Assembly (NCBI GenBank): GCA_965279255.1
Contig: OZ257146.1
Location: 1,302,001 to 1,366,000, forward strand
Source: CAMFLJ01 sp965279255
GTDB taxonomy: Bacteria; Actinomycetota; Acidimicrobiia; Acidimicrobiales; Acidimicrobilacustridaceae
Reading direction: 5' to 3'
DNA length: 64,000 bases
Program-made: the position numbers and the translations under genes
Notes under the pieces: model-generated
Database searches by the model: none
Told to the model about the DNA's origin: nothing
The model's input: only the letters and a program-made list of their open reading frames with translations
Shown: in pieces, positions 11,381 through 19,938 of the stretch
How the letters are laid out: each line of letters starts with the position of its first letter
Numbering within the stretch: the stretch's first letter is position 1

Positions 11381-13903
11381 ATGCTGCGAAACCTGAAGGT
11401 CGGAACGAAGCTCTTCGTGATCCTCCTGGCCCCGATGATCGTGATCGTGGCCCTCGTCGCCGTGGGCGTCCGTGACCGTCGCGGGAGCTCCTCTGACGCC
11501 GCCCGGGTCGAGGAGCTGAGCTCGTTCGCCCTCGTCGGCGGCGACCTGATCAGCCAGCTCCAGGTGGAGCAGCTGCGCTCCGGCGTCTACAGCGCCAGCC
11601 GAGGCGCGGTGGGCCGGTCCGAGCTCGACGAGCAGCGGGCCCGCACCGACGCCGCCATCGCCCGCTACCAGGCGGCCATCACCAAGCTCGACCCCGGCCC
11701 CAAGTCGGGGTCGCTCGCCGCGAGCGTCGATCTCGCGAAGAGCCGCCTCAACAGCATCCGGGGCGTGCGGGGCCAGGTCGACAGCAGCCTGAGCCAGCCT
11801 TACACCGTCACCGAGCTCTTCGGCGACGTGATCGGCTCCTTCGTGGGAGTGAACTCGTCGCTCACCGGGGAGGCCAACGACCCCGGCCTGCTCCGCGGGC
11901 TCGACGCCATGTCCCGCGTCGACCAGCTCCGTGAGGCCCAGAACCAGGAAGCCACCCTGCTCGTCGCCGCCGCCCAGGCCGGCGGCTTCACCGACCGGGC
12001 GGGCGCGCTGTGCGCCGACGTCACCCGTGACTGCGAGTCCTACGAGCGGGCGGTCGAGGCCAGCCAGCGCTACGCCCGTGCGACCGAGAACCTGAGCCGG
12101 AGCGGCGCCACCCCGCAGCAGAAGCAGGCCGTCACCAACGCCGACGGCGCCCTCGGCTACCAGGACATGGAGGCCCAGATCCTCCAGGGCGCCGCGGACG
12201 GCAACCAGCTCGGCGTCACCGGCACCGACGCCTACGCCTCGGCGACGGCGGCCCTCAACGGCCTCACCAAGGTCGACACCACCCTCACCCAGCAGGTCGT
12301 CGACGAGGCCCGCTCCCAGGAGCAGGCCGCGTCGCGCTCGGTGATGCTCTACCTGCTCGCCGGCGCCGGTGGCCTCGCCATCGCCTTCGGCATCGCCGTG
12401 GTGGTCGCCCGCTCGATCACCGGCCCGCTCTCCCGCCTGACCCGCGCCGCAGCCACGCTCTCGAACGAGCAGCTGCCCGCCCTGGTCCAGCAGCTCCGCA
12501 ACCCGGAGGACGAGGAGGCGGAGGCGATCGCCGAGTCGCTCACGCCGATCGAGGTCGACTCCCACGACGAGATCGGCGACCTGGCGGCCGCGTTCAACTC
12601 CATCCAGGCCGTGACCGTCGACGTGGCCGAGGAGCAGGGCCGCCTGCTCCGCAAGGGGATCGGCGACATCTTCGTCAACCTGGCCCGCCGCAACCAGAGC
12701 CTCCTCGACCGCCAGATCGAGTTCATCGACCACCTCGAGAGCAACGAGCGCGACCCCGACCAGCTCGACAACCTGTTCAAGCTCGACCACCTCGCCACCC
12801 GCATGCGGCGCAACGCCGAGTCGCTGCTGGTCATGGCCGGCGCCGACCCGCCCCGGCGCCGTGGCGCCCCCGTGCCCGTCTCCGACGTCGTCCGCGTCGC
12901 CATCGGCGAGGTCGAGGACTACCAGCGGGTGCACCTGCTCGCCCTCGACGACGCCACCGTGGCCGCCAACGTGGCCGCCGACCTGGCCCACCTGCTCTCC
13001 GAGCTCATGGAGAACGCCACCAACGCCTCGCCGCCGAACACCAGCGTCGAGATCCTCGGTGGCTATGACGCCCGCAACGGCTACGTCATCACCGTCGCCG
13101 ACCGGGGCATCGGCATGAGCGACGCCCAGCTCGCCGACGCCAACCACCACCTCGCCCACCCGCCGATGGTCGGCCTGGTCATCAGCCGCTCGCTCGGCCT
13201 CACCGTGGTCGGCCGCCTCGCCGCCCGCTACGGGCTGGCCGTGCGCCTCGAGGCCCGTGAGGACGGCGGCGTGGTCGCCACCGTCGAGCTGCCCTACGGC
13301 CTGGTCGAGTACCCCGGCGAGGACGCCGCACCGGCACCCTCCGCCCTCGAGGTCATGGCGTCGGTGGGTGGTCGTCCGACCCGCCCGCGCCGCACCGCCC
13401 GTCCGGTGCCGGCGGCGTCGTCGGCCGCTGCGCCGGTCGAGGCCGCGGCACCCGCGGCCCCGCTGGTGGCCACCCCCGCCGGCCTGCCCCGTCGCGGCAG
13501 CGCCGAGCCCACCCCGACGGCGCCTCCCACGGCCGAGCCGACCTCCGCCCCGGTCGCCCGGGTCGCCTCCCCGTCGATCGGCGACGCTCCCGTCGCCCCG
13601 TCCGCTCCTCCGGCCGCCGCACCCGTCGGGAGTCCGGCAGCGGCGCCGGCCCCCGTCGCGGAACCGCCGGCGGTCACCGCTGCCGGCCTGGTGAAGCGCA
13701 CGCCCACGGCCCGGACGGCCGACGCTGCCGGCGACCCCGGCCACCAGCGGGCCGTGACCCGCACCACCCGCTCGCCCGAGGAGGTCCGGCGCATGCTGTC
13801 CCGCTACCGCTCCGGCCTCGACCGCGGCCGCACCGGCCCCGGCGACGACGGGCCCGAGCCCTCCCCGACCCACGACACCCCGAACCAAGGCCCAGAGGAA
13901 TGA
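11381..13903 (+). CDS. cvnA: Conservon sensor histidine-kinase-like protein CvnA
   Basis: The protein has 840 residues from the ATG at 11381 (MLRNLKVGTK). TM1 spans ~12-32, an extracytoplasmic helical region of ~290 residues resembles the nitrate/nitrite-sensing (NIT) domain, and TM2 spans ~320-343. A HAMP-like stretch follows, then the conserved conservon segment (NLARRNQSLLDRQ ... LDHLATRMRRN) with a possible phosphoacceptor His. The ATPase domain has an N box at ~541 (ELMENATNA) and a G box at ~572 (DRGIGMS). The last ~200 residues are Ala/Pro-rich and disordered. In Streptomyces, CvnA assembles with CvnB, C and D into a membrane signalling complex resembling a eukaryotic G-protein receptor. 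The signal is unknown. Confidence 0.9.
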   Translation: MLRNLKVGTKLFVILLAPMIVIVALVAVGVRDRRGSSSDAARVEELSSFALVGGDLISQLQVEQLRSGVYSASRGAVGRSELDEQRARTDAAIARYQAAITKLDPGPKSGSLAASVDLAKSRLNSIRGVRGQVDSSLSQPYTVTELFGDVIGSFVGVNSSLTGEANDPGLLRGLDAMSRVDQLREAQNQEATLLVAAAQAGGFTDRAGALCADVTRDCESYERAVEASQRYARATENLSRSGATPQQKQAVTNADGALGYQDMEAQILQGAADGNQLGVTGTDAYASATAALNGLTKVDTTLTQQVVDEARSQEQAASRSVMLYLLAGAGGLAIAFGIAVVVARSITGPLSRLTRAAATLSNEQLPALVQQLRNPEDEEAEAIAESLTPIEVDSHDEIGDLAAAFNSIQAVTVDVAEEQGRLLRKGIGDIFVNLARRNQSLLDRQIEFIDHLESNERDPDQLDNLFKLDHLATRMRRNAESLLVMAGADPPRRRGAPVPVSDVVRVAIGEVEDYQRVHLLALDDATVAANVAADLAHLLSELMENATNASPPNTSVEILGGYDARNGYVITVADRGIGMSDAQLADANHHLAHPPMVGLVISRSLGLTVVGRLAARYGLAVRLEAREDGGVVATVELPYGLVEYPGEDAAPAPSALEVMASVGGRPTRPRRTARPVPAASSAAAPVEAAAPAAPLVATPAGLPRRGSAEPTPTAPPTAEPTSAPVARVASPSIGDAPVAPSAPPAAAPVGSPAAAPAPVAEPPAVTAAGLVKRTPTARTADAAGDPGHQRAVTRTTRSPEEVRRMLSRYRSGLDRGRTGPGDDGPEPSPTHDTPNQGPEE

Positions 13904-13905
13904 CC

Positions 13906-14328
13906 ATGATCGAGTTGAGTGCTGCTGCGAGGAACCTGAACTGGCTCGTTCAGAGCTTCGCCGAGCGGGTGCCCGGTGTGAGCGAGGCCGTGGTGGTGTC
14001 CTCCGACGGGCTCCCCATCGCCGCCTCGTCCGGGCTCGACCGCGAGGCCGCCGACCGCTTCGCCGCCGTGTCGTCGGGTCTCATCGGCCTGGCCTACGGC
14101 GCCGCCGGCCGCTTCGGCGGTGGTGCGGTGAACGAGGTCATCATCGAGATGGAGAACGCCTTCCTCTTCGTCACCGGCATCAGCGACGGCTCCTGCCTCG
14201 CCTGCGTGGCCGAGGCGGAGTGCGACGTCGGCCTCGTCGGCTACGAGATGGCGGTCCTCGTCGACCGCGCCGGCGGCGTGCTCACCCCCGAGATCCGCGC
14301 TGAGCTGCAGGCGGCGCTGCCGCGATGA
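13906..14328 (+). CDS. cvnB: Roadblock/LC7 protein CvnB
   Basis: This protein of about 140 residues has the Roadblock/LC7 fold (VVSSDGLPIAASSG strand-turn-strand, then a long helix, then ALCV-type strands). Such proteins act with small GTPases; in conservons CvnB partners with CvnD. Two starts are possible: ATG at 13900, overlapping the cvnA stop as ATGA, and ATG at 13906. AGAGGA at 13894-13899 touches the first but sits 6 nt before the second, so I prefer 13906. The stop overlaps the cvnC start (ATGA). Confidence 0.9.
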   Translation: MIELSAAARNLNWLVQSFAERVPGVSEAVVVSSDGLPIAASSGLDREAADRFAAVSSGLIGLAYGAAGRFGGGAVNEVIIEMENAFLFVTGISDGSCLACVAEAECDVGLVGYEMAVLVDRAGGVLTPEIRAELQAALPR

Positions 14329-14708
14329 CCCCCTCGGGCGCGCCCCTCGGATCCGACGGCGCTCCGTCGGGCCTGCGCGTCCGCTCGTACGTCCTCACCG
14401 GCGGCCGCACCCGTGGCGGCGCCGACCTCCCGTTCGAGGCCCTCATCCAGGTCACCCCGGACGGACGGTCGTCGATCCCCCGCCTCGCCCTCGAGCGTCG
14501 CGACATCATCAACCGGTGCGTCGGCTCGATCTCGGTGGCCGAGATCTCCGCCCACCTCCACCTGCCCCTCGGTGTCGTCCGCGTCCTCGTGGGCGACATG
14601 GTCGAGGAGGGCCTCCTCACCGCCTCTGCTCCTGACCACTCCCGGACCGGCGCTCGCCCGGACCGCCAGCTGCTCGAAAGGGTCCTCGATGGCCTCCAGT
14701 CCCTCTGA
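14325..14708 (+). CDS. cvnC: DUF742 protein CvnC
   Basis: The protein has 127 residues and belongs to DUF742. It contains a strand-rich start (RVRSYVLTGGRT), an acidic helix and a winged-helix-like segment (ISVAEISAHLHLPLGVVRVLVGDMVEEGLL) near residues 65-100. CvnC proteins are part of the conservon complex; their exact biochemical role is not settled. The ATG overlaps the cvnB stop by 4 bp, and the cvnD start lies 20 bp inside the 3' end of this gene. Confidence 0.9.
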   Translation: MTPSGAPLGSDGAPSGLRVRSYVLTGGRTRGGADLPFEALIQVTPDGRSSIPRLALERRDIINRCVGSISVAEISAHLHLPLGVVRVLVGDMVEEGLLTASAPDHSRTGARPDRQLLERVLDGLQSL

Positions 14709-15294
14709 CACCGCCGCAGCCGCCATGGCTCCGTCCGCGCCGGCCCCGCTGCCGGTCAAGATCATCGTGGCCGGGGGCTTCGCCGTGGGGAAGACGACCT
14801 TCGTCGGCTCCATCTCGGAGATCGCCCCGCTCACGACCGAAGCGGCCATGACCAAGGTCGCCGAGGGCATCGACGAGACCGGTGGCACCAACACCGGCAA
14901 GACGTCGACCACCGTCGCCATGGACTTCGGCCGCATCACCCTGGGTGAGGACCTGGTGCTCTACCTGTTCGGCACGCCCGGGCAGGACCGCTTCCAGTTC
15001 ATGTGGGACGACCTCGTGCGCGGTGCCATCGGCGCCGTCGTGCTCGTCGACACGAACCGGCTGGCCGACTGCTTCCCGGCGGTCGACTACATGGAGCGCA
15101 ACGGGGTGCCCTTCATCGTGGCCGTCAACATGTTCCACGGCGAGTCGCAGTATGCGCTCGAGGACGTCCGCGAGGCCCTCGCCGTGCCCGGCGACGTGCC
15201 CATGATCTTCACCGACGCGCGTGACCGGGTGCGCACGAAGCAGGCCCTGCTCGAGCTCGTGCAGCACGCCCTGTTGAAGGCCAGCGCCGGCTGA
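14689..15294 (+). CDS. cvnD: Conservon Ras-like GTPase CvnD
   Basis: The protein has 201 residues from the ATG at 14689 (GAAAGG ribosome site); the start lies 20 bp inside cvnC. It is a small ATP/GTP-binding protein: P-loop GGFAVGKTT at ~29-37, switch II-like DxxG equivalent LFGTPGQDRF, and a VAVN motif near residue 145 in place of the classical NKxD. The order and overlaps of cvnA-B-C-D are those of canonical conservons. No cytochrome P450 or other cargo gene follows. Downstream genes are on the other strand. Confidence 0.9.
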   Translation: MASSPSDTAAAAMAPSAPAPLPVKIIVAGGFAVGKTTFVGSISEIAPLTTEAAMTKVAEGIDETGGTNTGKTSTTVAMDFGRITLGEDLVLYLFGTPGQDRFQFMWDDLVRGAIGAVVLVDTNRLADCFPAVDYMERNGVPFIVAVNMFHGESQYALEDVREALAVPGDVPMIFTDARDRVRTKQALLELVQHALLKASAG

Positions 15295-15328
15295 CGTCGG
15301 TCGGCCCAGCCAACCCGGTCGGCCCGGC

Positions 15329-15595
15329 TCAGTCGGGGAGCGCGCCTCGTTCGGCCGCCGCCACCACCGGCCGCACGCGCACGAGGTACCAGCCGGAGAT
15401 CAGCAGGCCGCCGATCACCGACACGAAGCCGAACAGGATGGCGACCAGCCACACGACCTGACGGCGTCCCGAGAGGGCCCAGGCCCACTGCGGATGGCGG
15501 ACGCAGTCGAGCAGCGCCCACAGCGACACGCCGATCGGGATGCAGAACACCGCGGTGACGGCGATCGCCCCGAACAGCCTGCCGACACCACCCAT
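15329..15595 (-). CDS. Small membrane protein, phospholipase-D-nuclease N-terminal-like
   Basis: The protein has 88 residues, with two hydrophobic helices separated by a short segment (ALLDCVRHPQWAW) resembling the PLDc_N small membrane domain, and a charged C-terminal tail. No catalytic domain is attached. The ATG at 15595 is the only sensible start. The gene is convergent with cvnD and lies 49 bp beyond a palindromic repeat element. Function unknown. Confidence 0.65.
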   Translation of the reverse strand: MGGVGRLFGAIAVTAVFCIPIGVSLWALLDCVRHPQWAWALSGRRQVVWLVAILFGFVSVIGGLLISGWYLVRVRPVVAAAERGALPD

Positions 15596-15644
15596 GCGGG
15601 CATCGTACGAGCACCCGTGGGGCGCCCTCGCACCCGGTCCCCGG

Positions 15645-15694
15645 GAAAGGTGGCTCACCTCGTACAGCGGGCCGAAGCAGGTGAGCCAGCTTTC
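15645..15694. repeat. 50-bp palindromic intergenic repeat, copy 1
   Basis: The arms GAAAGGTGGCTCACCT and AGGTGAGCCAGCTTTC match as an inverted repeat at 15 of 16 positions, around an 18-nt centre. It lies 10 bp past the stop of the nucleotidase gene. It is 46/50 identical to the copy at 49955-50004 and related to the copy at 49894-49942. It may act as a terminator hairpin or be a REP/MITE-like mobile palindrome. Confidence 0.85.
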
Positions 15695-15704
15695 GCGGAC
15701 GGGG

Positions 15705-16337
15705 TCAGTGGCGGAGGCGGGAGGCCACCTCGCCACCGAGGGGCATCGGGGCCTGCACGGGTCGGCCGCCGGAGGCCATCTGCTCGAGCACCCACTCCTC
15801 GACCTCGGCCCAGCCCGCCGCCCGCGGGCCCTCGAGCTCGCCGTTGTAGGGCTGGCTGAAGACGAGCACCGGGGCCCCGGCCGCCCGCAGCGACACCACG
15901 TTGTGGGGTGCGTCGTCGAGGTACGCGTCGGCCTCGACCTGGGGCTTGTCGCCGAGGAAGCAGAGGTCGCGGTAGGGGATGGAGTGCTGGTCGAGCCAGG
16001 CCACGGTGTCGCCGACGGCCACGGCGTGGTTCCAGTTGGCGTAGAGCCGGTGGGTGATGAGCCGGATCCACACCCCGGCGTCGGAGAGCCGCCACAGCGC
16101 GTCGGCGGCGCCGGGGACCACCGGCATGGTGGCGAACATGTGGTGGTCCATGACGGCCACGCGGTGGAGCCGCTCGAACTCGGCCCGGTCGAGGCCCCAT
16201 TCGGCGAAGTCCCACGTCTGCTGGGCGGGGAGGTCGTTCTCGTCGAGGCCGCGCTCGAGGGCCACGACGCGGCGGAAGGCGCTGGCGTGGTCGGCGCAGA
16301 CGCCGTCGAGGTCGACGCCGAGGACGAAGTCGGCCAC
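15705..16337 (-). CDS. 5'-nucleotidase (NT5C-type) HAD-superfamily protein
   Basis: The protein has 210 residues and a GTG start. HAD motif I is DLDGVCADH near the N-terminus, with the nucleophile and acid Asp. ITHR supplies the motif II Thr, and FLGDKPQVEADAYLDDAP covers motifs III-IV. The layout resembles 5'(3')-deoxyribonucleotidases and related nucleotidase-like HADs, which remove the phosphate from (deoxy)nucleoside monophosphates. It lies 4 bp after the hydrolase gene on the same strand, at the end of a probable five-gene operon. The substrate is inferred from fold only. Confidence 0.75.
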   Translation of the reverse strand: MADFVLGVDLDGVCADHASAFRRVVALERGLDENDLPAQQTWDFAEWGLDRAEFERLHRVAVMDHHMFATMPVVPGAADALWRLSDAGVWIRLITHRLYANWNHAVAVGDTVAWLDQHSIPYRDLCFLGDKPQVEADAYLDDAPHNVVSLRAAGAPVLVFSQPYNGELEGPRAAGWAEVEEWVLEQMASGGRPVQAPMPLGGEVASRLRH

Positions 16338-16341
16338 GCCC

Positions 16342-17028
16342 TTAGAGGCTCGCGCCCAGGAACTCCAGGGCCGCGTCGATGAACCCGAAGTCCTTGGGGG
16401 TGGCGAAGTGGTCGACGTTGCGCAGCACGACGAGGCGGGCGTCCGGGAGCTTCTCGACGAGCGGATCGGCCGGCCCGGCGAAGTCCTTGTCGCCCATGAC
16501 GACCAGCACCGGGCAGGTGATGCGGGCGAGGCCCTCGTCGGTGAGAGGCACGGGGTTGGGTCGGCGCACCAGGGCGGCCAGGGCGTCGCGGTCCTGGTCG
16601 GGGGCGTCGGCCAGCTGTGAGAAGTACCGCAGCGTCGGGTCGTCGGGCTCGACCGAGCCGTCGAACACGCCGCCGATGGCGCCCATCTCGCCCGGCGGCC
16701 GGAACAGGTTGGCGCCCACGCCGGCGACCACGAGCGAGTGGAACCGCTCCGGGTGGGCCGAGGCGATGGTCAGCAGCGTGCGGGCACCGAGGGAGAAGCC
16801 GATGGCGTCGACCGGCTCGCTGGGGAACCGCTCGAGCAGGTCGTCCTCGAGGCGGTCGTAGGCGGCGGGGTCGGTGGGGCGGTCCGCGGTGCCGTGCCCC
16901 ATCTGGTCGAGCGGGATCGCCGTGCGACCCGCGTCGGCGAGGAGGTCGAGCCAGCCGTTGTCGCCCCACGTGCGCGCCGACGACGTGGCGATGCCGTGGA
17001 CCAGGACGACGGGCGGGTGGGTGCTCAT
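16342..17028 (-). CDS. Alpha/beta-hydrolase
   Basis: The protein has 228 residues with the canonical fold. The oxyanion region is HGIATSSARTWGDNGW, the nucleophile Ser is in GFSLGA (~residue 99), the acid Asp is in MGDKDFAGP and the catalytic His is in NVDHFATP. No lid domain or signal peptide is obvious. The ATG overlaps the stop of the upstream glycosyltransferase gene (ATGA). It could be an esterase or thioesterase; the substrate cannot be read from the sequence. Confidence 0.8.
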   Translation of the reverse strand: MSTHPPVVLVHGIATSSARTWGDNGWLDLLADAGRTAIPLDQMGHGTADRPTDPAAYDRLEDDLLERFPSEPVDAIGFSLGARTLLTIASAHPERFHSLVVAGVGANLFRPPGEMGAIGGVFDGSVEPDDPTLRYFSQLADAPDQDRDALAALVRRPNPVPLTDEGLARITCPVLVVMGDKDFAGPADPLVEKLPDARLVVLRNVDHFATPKDFGFIDAALEFLGASL

Positions 17029-18206
17029 CGGTGGCGGCGCCGGCGCCGGCGGATGGCGTCGAGAGCGAGGGGAGCGAAGGCCCCCATCGCGGTGGCGGGC
17101 CAGGTGAGGGTGGCGGCGTGCTGCAGTGCCCCCTCGGAGAGCTTCGCCCGCAGCTCGGCGTCGGTGAGCACGGCGGTGAGGTCACGGGCGAGCGCCCGCT
17201 CGTCGGGGGCCAACAGCCCCGAGAGCCCGGCGGCGACGGAGTCGCGGTGGCCCGCGATGTCGGTGGCAACCGACGGGGTGCCGCAGGCCGCCGCCTCGGT
17301 GAGGGTCATGCCCCAGCCCTCGGCGATGGAGGTGCTGGCGACCGCCCACGCCCGCCGGTAGAGCGACAGCAGCTCCTCGTCGGAGACCTTGCCGGCGATG
17401 CGGATCCAGTCGTCGGCCCCGAGGTCGGCGACCTGGGCCTCGAGGTTCGGCCTCTCGTAGCCGTCGCCGACGATCACGACCTGCAGGTCGGGGACGTCGT
17501 GGCGGACCTCGGCGGCGATGCGGACGAGCTCGTCGAAGCGCTTCGAGGGCATGAGCCGCCCGACCGCCACGACCAGCGGCACGTCGCTCTTGGGCTCACC
17601 GGGGGTGAAGCGCTCGTCGATCCCCGGCGGCACGACGGAGATCTGCGACGGCTTGAGGCCGAGGTACTCGATGAGCTCGTGGCGGGAGGACTCCGACAGG
17701 GTGACCACCGGCGTGCGGCGGTAGAGCGGCGGGGCGATGCGGTGCTCGAAGAACTTGCCCGCCCTGGCCAGGCCCGGGTCGAGCACCATCTCCCACATGT
17801 CGCGGTGCACGTGGTGCACCCAGGCGATGCGGGGGCCGGTGGCCCACAGCGGTGAGAGGAACGGCACGCCGTTCCAGATCTCGACCAGGCCGTCGCGGGG
17901 GCCGTGGCCGCCGAGCAGCTCGCTCACGACCGCGGTGGGGAACACCATGAACCGGCCGTGCTTGCGGACGATGTGGTAGCCGTCGCGGTCGCCCTCGTAG
18001 GGGTGGCCCTGGGCGTAGGAGGTGCACATCGTGACCTCCAGGCCCGCCTCGGCCCACAGCGCCAGGATCTTGGCCGCGTGGACCTCGGAGCCGCCGGCCT
18101 CGATGTCGACCAGGTCGCGCCACGCCATCACGTGGATGCGGCGCAGCCCGGCCTCCTCGGCCAGCGCGGCGATGTCGGCGACGCTCGCCGTGGTGCCCCC
18201 CGTCAC
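17025..18206 (-). CDS. Glycosyltransferase family 4 protein
   Basis: The protein has 393 residues from a GTG at 18206, 12 bp after the flavoprotein stop. It is a GT-B enzyme: the N-terminal half has GGSEVHA near residue 40 (acceptor side), the central hinge has VVPPGIDERF, and the C-terminal donor site shows VAVGRLMPSKRFD and the EX7E-type SIAEGWGMTLTEAAACGTP. GT4 enzymes transfer sugars such as mannose or glucose from nucleotide donors with retention. Its neighbours (UGM-like flavoprotein, two GT-C genes) suggest assembly of a cell-envelope glycan or glycolipid. No signal peptide is seen; it acts on the cytoplasmic side. Confidence 0.85.
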   Translation of the reverse strand: MTGGTTASVADIAALAEEAGLRRIHVMAWRDLVDIEAGGSEVHAAKILALWAEAGLEVTMCTSYAQGHPYEGDRDGYHIVRKHGRFMVFPTAVVSELLGGHGPRDGLVEIWNGVPFLSPLWATGPRIAWVHHVHRDMWEMVLDPGLARAGKFFEHRIAPPLYRRTPVVTLSESSRHELIEYLGLKPSQISVVPPGIDERFTPGEPKSDVPLVVAVGRLMPSKRFDELVRIAAEVRHDVPDLQVVIVGDGYERPNLEAQVADLGADDWIRIAGKVSDEELLSLYRRAWAVASTSIAEGWGMTLTEAAACGTPSVATDIAGHRDSVAAGLSGLLAPDERALARDLTAVLTDAELRAKLSEGALQHAATLTWPATAMGAFAPLALDAIRRRRRRHR

Positions 18207-18217
18207 GGCGCGGGGCC

Positions 18218-19828
18218 TCAGCTGCCGGGCCGGTTGACGGGGTGGTCGGGGCCGAAGGCGTCGCGGGGGATCACGGGAGCGTCGCGGCCGGTGCCCTTCT
18301 CGCCCGCGGCAGGCGACTTCTCCTCGTGGTACTCCTCCTCGACGTTCACCTCCCACACGTCGTAGTTGGTGCCGGCCACCAGGTTCTCGACCGTCAGCAT
18401 GGCCGTGTACATCGAGTGGTCCTGGTTGTTGTACCGGTGCATGCCGTTGCGGCCGACCGGGTGCACGTTCGGGGCGCAGTCGGAGAGCCAGTCGCGCATG
18501 CGCTTGACGTTCTCCTTGTACCGCTCGTCGTAGAAGGGGTACGCCTTCGGGACCCGCACGACGTAGCCGGCCTCGACCGCGTCGGGGGAGACCAGGCCGA
18601 TCTTGCCCAGCTCGGTCTTGGCCAGCGCGACGAGGTCCTCGTCGGCCATCGACCAGGTCGAGTCACCCTCGAACACGAAGTACTCCATGCCCAGGCAGGT
18701 GCGACCCTCCTTGACGAGGTACGGCGACCACGAACCGAAGTTCTGGATGCGGCCGACGACGACCTCGGGGGAGTGGATGTAGATCCAGTTGTCCGGGAAG
18801 ATGCCGTCGTCGGGCACCACCAGGGCGACGGTGAGGAAGTCGCGGTAGCGGAGGTCCTTCGCCGCGGCGAGCACGTCGGCCGGGGGCGGGGGGTCCATCG
18901 CCATGAGCAGCTGCGACATCGGCATCGAGGAGATGACCTCGGTGCAGGGGTACTCGGTCTCGACCCCGGCGTGCTCGGCCACCACGGCGACGGCGCGGTC
19001 GTCCTCGTGGCGGATCTTGACGGCCTTGGTCTCCATCAGGACCTTCGAGCCGGCGGCCTCGACCTTGTCGCGGCAGACCTCCCACATCATCCCGGGCCCG
19101 TACTTGGGGTACTGGAACTCCTCGATGAGCGAGGTGATGTCCGTGGCCTTGCCCTTCTTGAGGAACGAGAGCCACGACGGGAGCGAGTCGAGGATGGCGT
19201 TCACCCCGGCGTTCCACAGCGACATGTTCTTGATGCGCTGGGCCGCCCAGTCGGCCTGGATGCTGCTGGCGGGGACGCCCCACACCTTCTCGTTGTAGGT
19301 CTTGAAGAAGTGGTTGTAGAGCCGCCTGCCGAACCGGGAGGTGATCCAGGACTCGAGGTCCTCCTCGCTCTTCGGTCGGCCCAGCAGCTTGCGGACGCCA
19401 CCGTCGGCCTGCGCGTAGAAGTAGGACAGCACGCACAGGATCGCCTCGCCGATGCCGAGGTTGGTGAGCGCGTTCGACGCCTTCAGCGGGTAGTCGAAGA
19501 ACTTGCCGTCGTAGTAGATGCGGCTCATGCGGGGCCGCTGGAGGAAGTCCTCGTCGGGGAGGATCTCGTGCCAGAAGGCCTCGACCGGGACGACCTTGGT
19601 GAAGAAGCGGTGGCCGCCGAGGTCGAAGCGCCACCCGTCGCGCTCGACCGTGCGGGAGATGCCGCCCACCATGTCGTCGGCCTCGAGGACCGTGCTGCTG
19701 ACGTCGTGCTTCGCCAGTTCGTACGCCGCGGTGAGGCCGGCAGGTCCCCCACCGATGACCACGACCTGCGGTGACGCGGCCGGGGTGTCGGAGGTGGGCG
19801 ATGCGACGGGCTCAGAGGGAACAGTCAT
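18218..19828 (-). CDS. UDP-galactopyranose-mutase-like FAD flavoprotein
   Basis: The protein has 536 residues from the ATG at 19828. A Rossmann dinucleotide fold (VVIGGGPAGLTAAYEL) opens it, followed by the E-GG motif (LEADDMVGGISRT) and GGHRFF, as in UDP-galactopyranose mutases and amine-oxidase-like flavoproteins. The length exceeds classical Glf (~400), and the C-terminus carries a conserved YNNQDHSMYTAML segment. Family members sit in envelope polysaccharide clusters; here a GT4 gene follows. A GTG at 19903 could extend the protein by 25 residues, but a TACACT -10-like hexamer lies between the two starts, favouring 19828. The substrate is unknown. Confidence 0.8.
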   Translation of the reverse strand: MTVPSEPVASPTSDTPAASPQVVVIGGGPAGLTAAYELAKHDVSSTVLEADDMVGGISRTVERDGWRFDLGGHRFFTKVVPVEAFWHEILPDEDFLQRPRMSRIYYDGKFFDYPLKASNALTNLGIGEAILCVLSYFYAQADGGVRKLLGRPKSEEDLESWITSRFGRRLYNHFFKTYNEKVWGVPASSIQADWAAQRIKNMSLWNAGVNAILDSLPSWLSFLKKGKATDITSLIEEFQYPKYGPGMMWEVCRDKVEAAGSKVLMETKAVKIRHEDDRAVAVVAEHAGVETEYPCTEVISSMPMSQLLMAMDPPPPADVLAAAKDLRYRDFLTVALVVPDDGIFPDNWIYIHSPEVVVGRIQNFGSWSPYLVKEGRTCLGMEYFVFEGDSTWSMADEDLVALAKTELGKIGLVSPDAVEAGYVVRVPKAYPFYDERYKENVKRMRDWLSDCAPNVHPVGRNGMHRYNNQDHSMYTAMLTVENLVAGTNYDVWEVNVEEEYHEEKSPAAGEKGTGRDAPVIPRDAFGPDHPVNRPGS

Positions 19829-19859
19829 CGTGTCACTTTCGGGCTTTGGGACCTCGGGG

Positions 19860-19865
19860 AGTGTA
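19860..19865 (-). promoter_or_regulatory. -10-like element for the flavoprotein operon
   Basis: TACACT on the minus strand lies 31 bp before the ATG at 19828, giving a predicted leader of ~25 nt. This placement argues against the longer GTG start at 19903. Confidence 0.4.
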
Positions 19866-19924
19866 GTGAAGCCACCCTCTGACGTCCCCCATCCCCCCTC
19901 CACGGCGCCCCGGTGACCCAGCGG

Positions 19925-19930
19925 TAGTGT
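19925..19930 (+). promoter_or_regulatory. -10-like element, leaderless start at 19939
   Basis: TAGTGT ends 8 nt before the ATG at 19939. There is no Shine-Dalgarno sequence between them, so transcription would begin at or next to the start codon. Confidence 0.5.
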
Positions 19931-19938
19931 CCCGGCCC

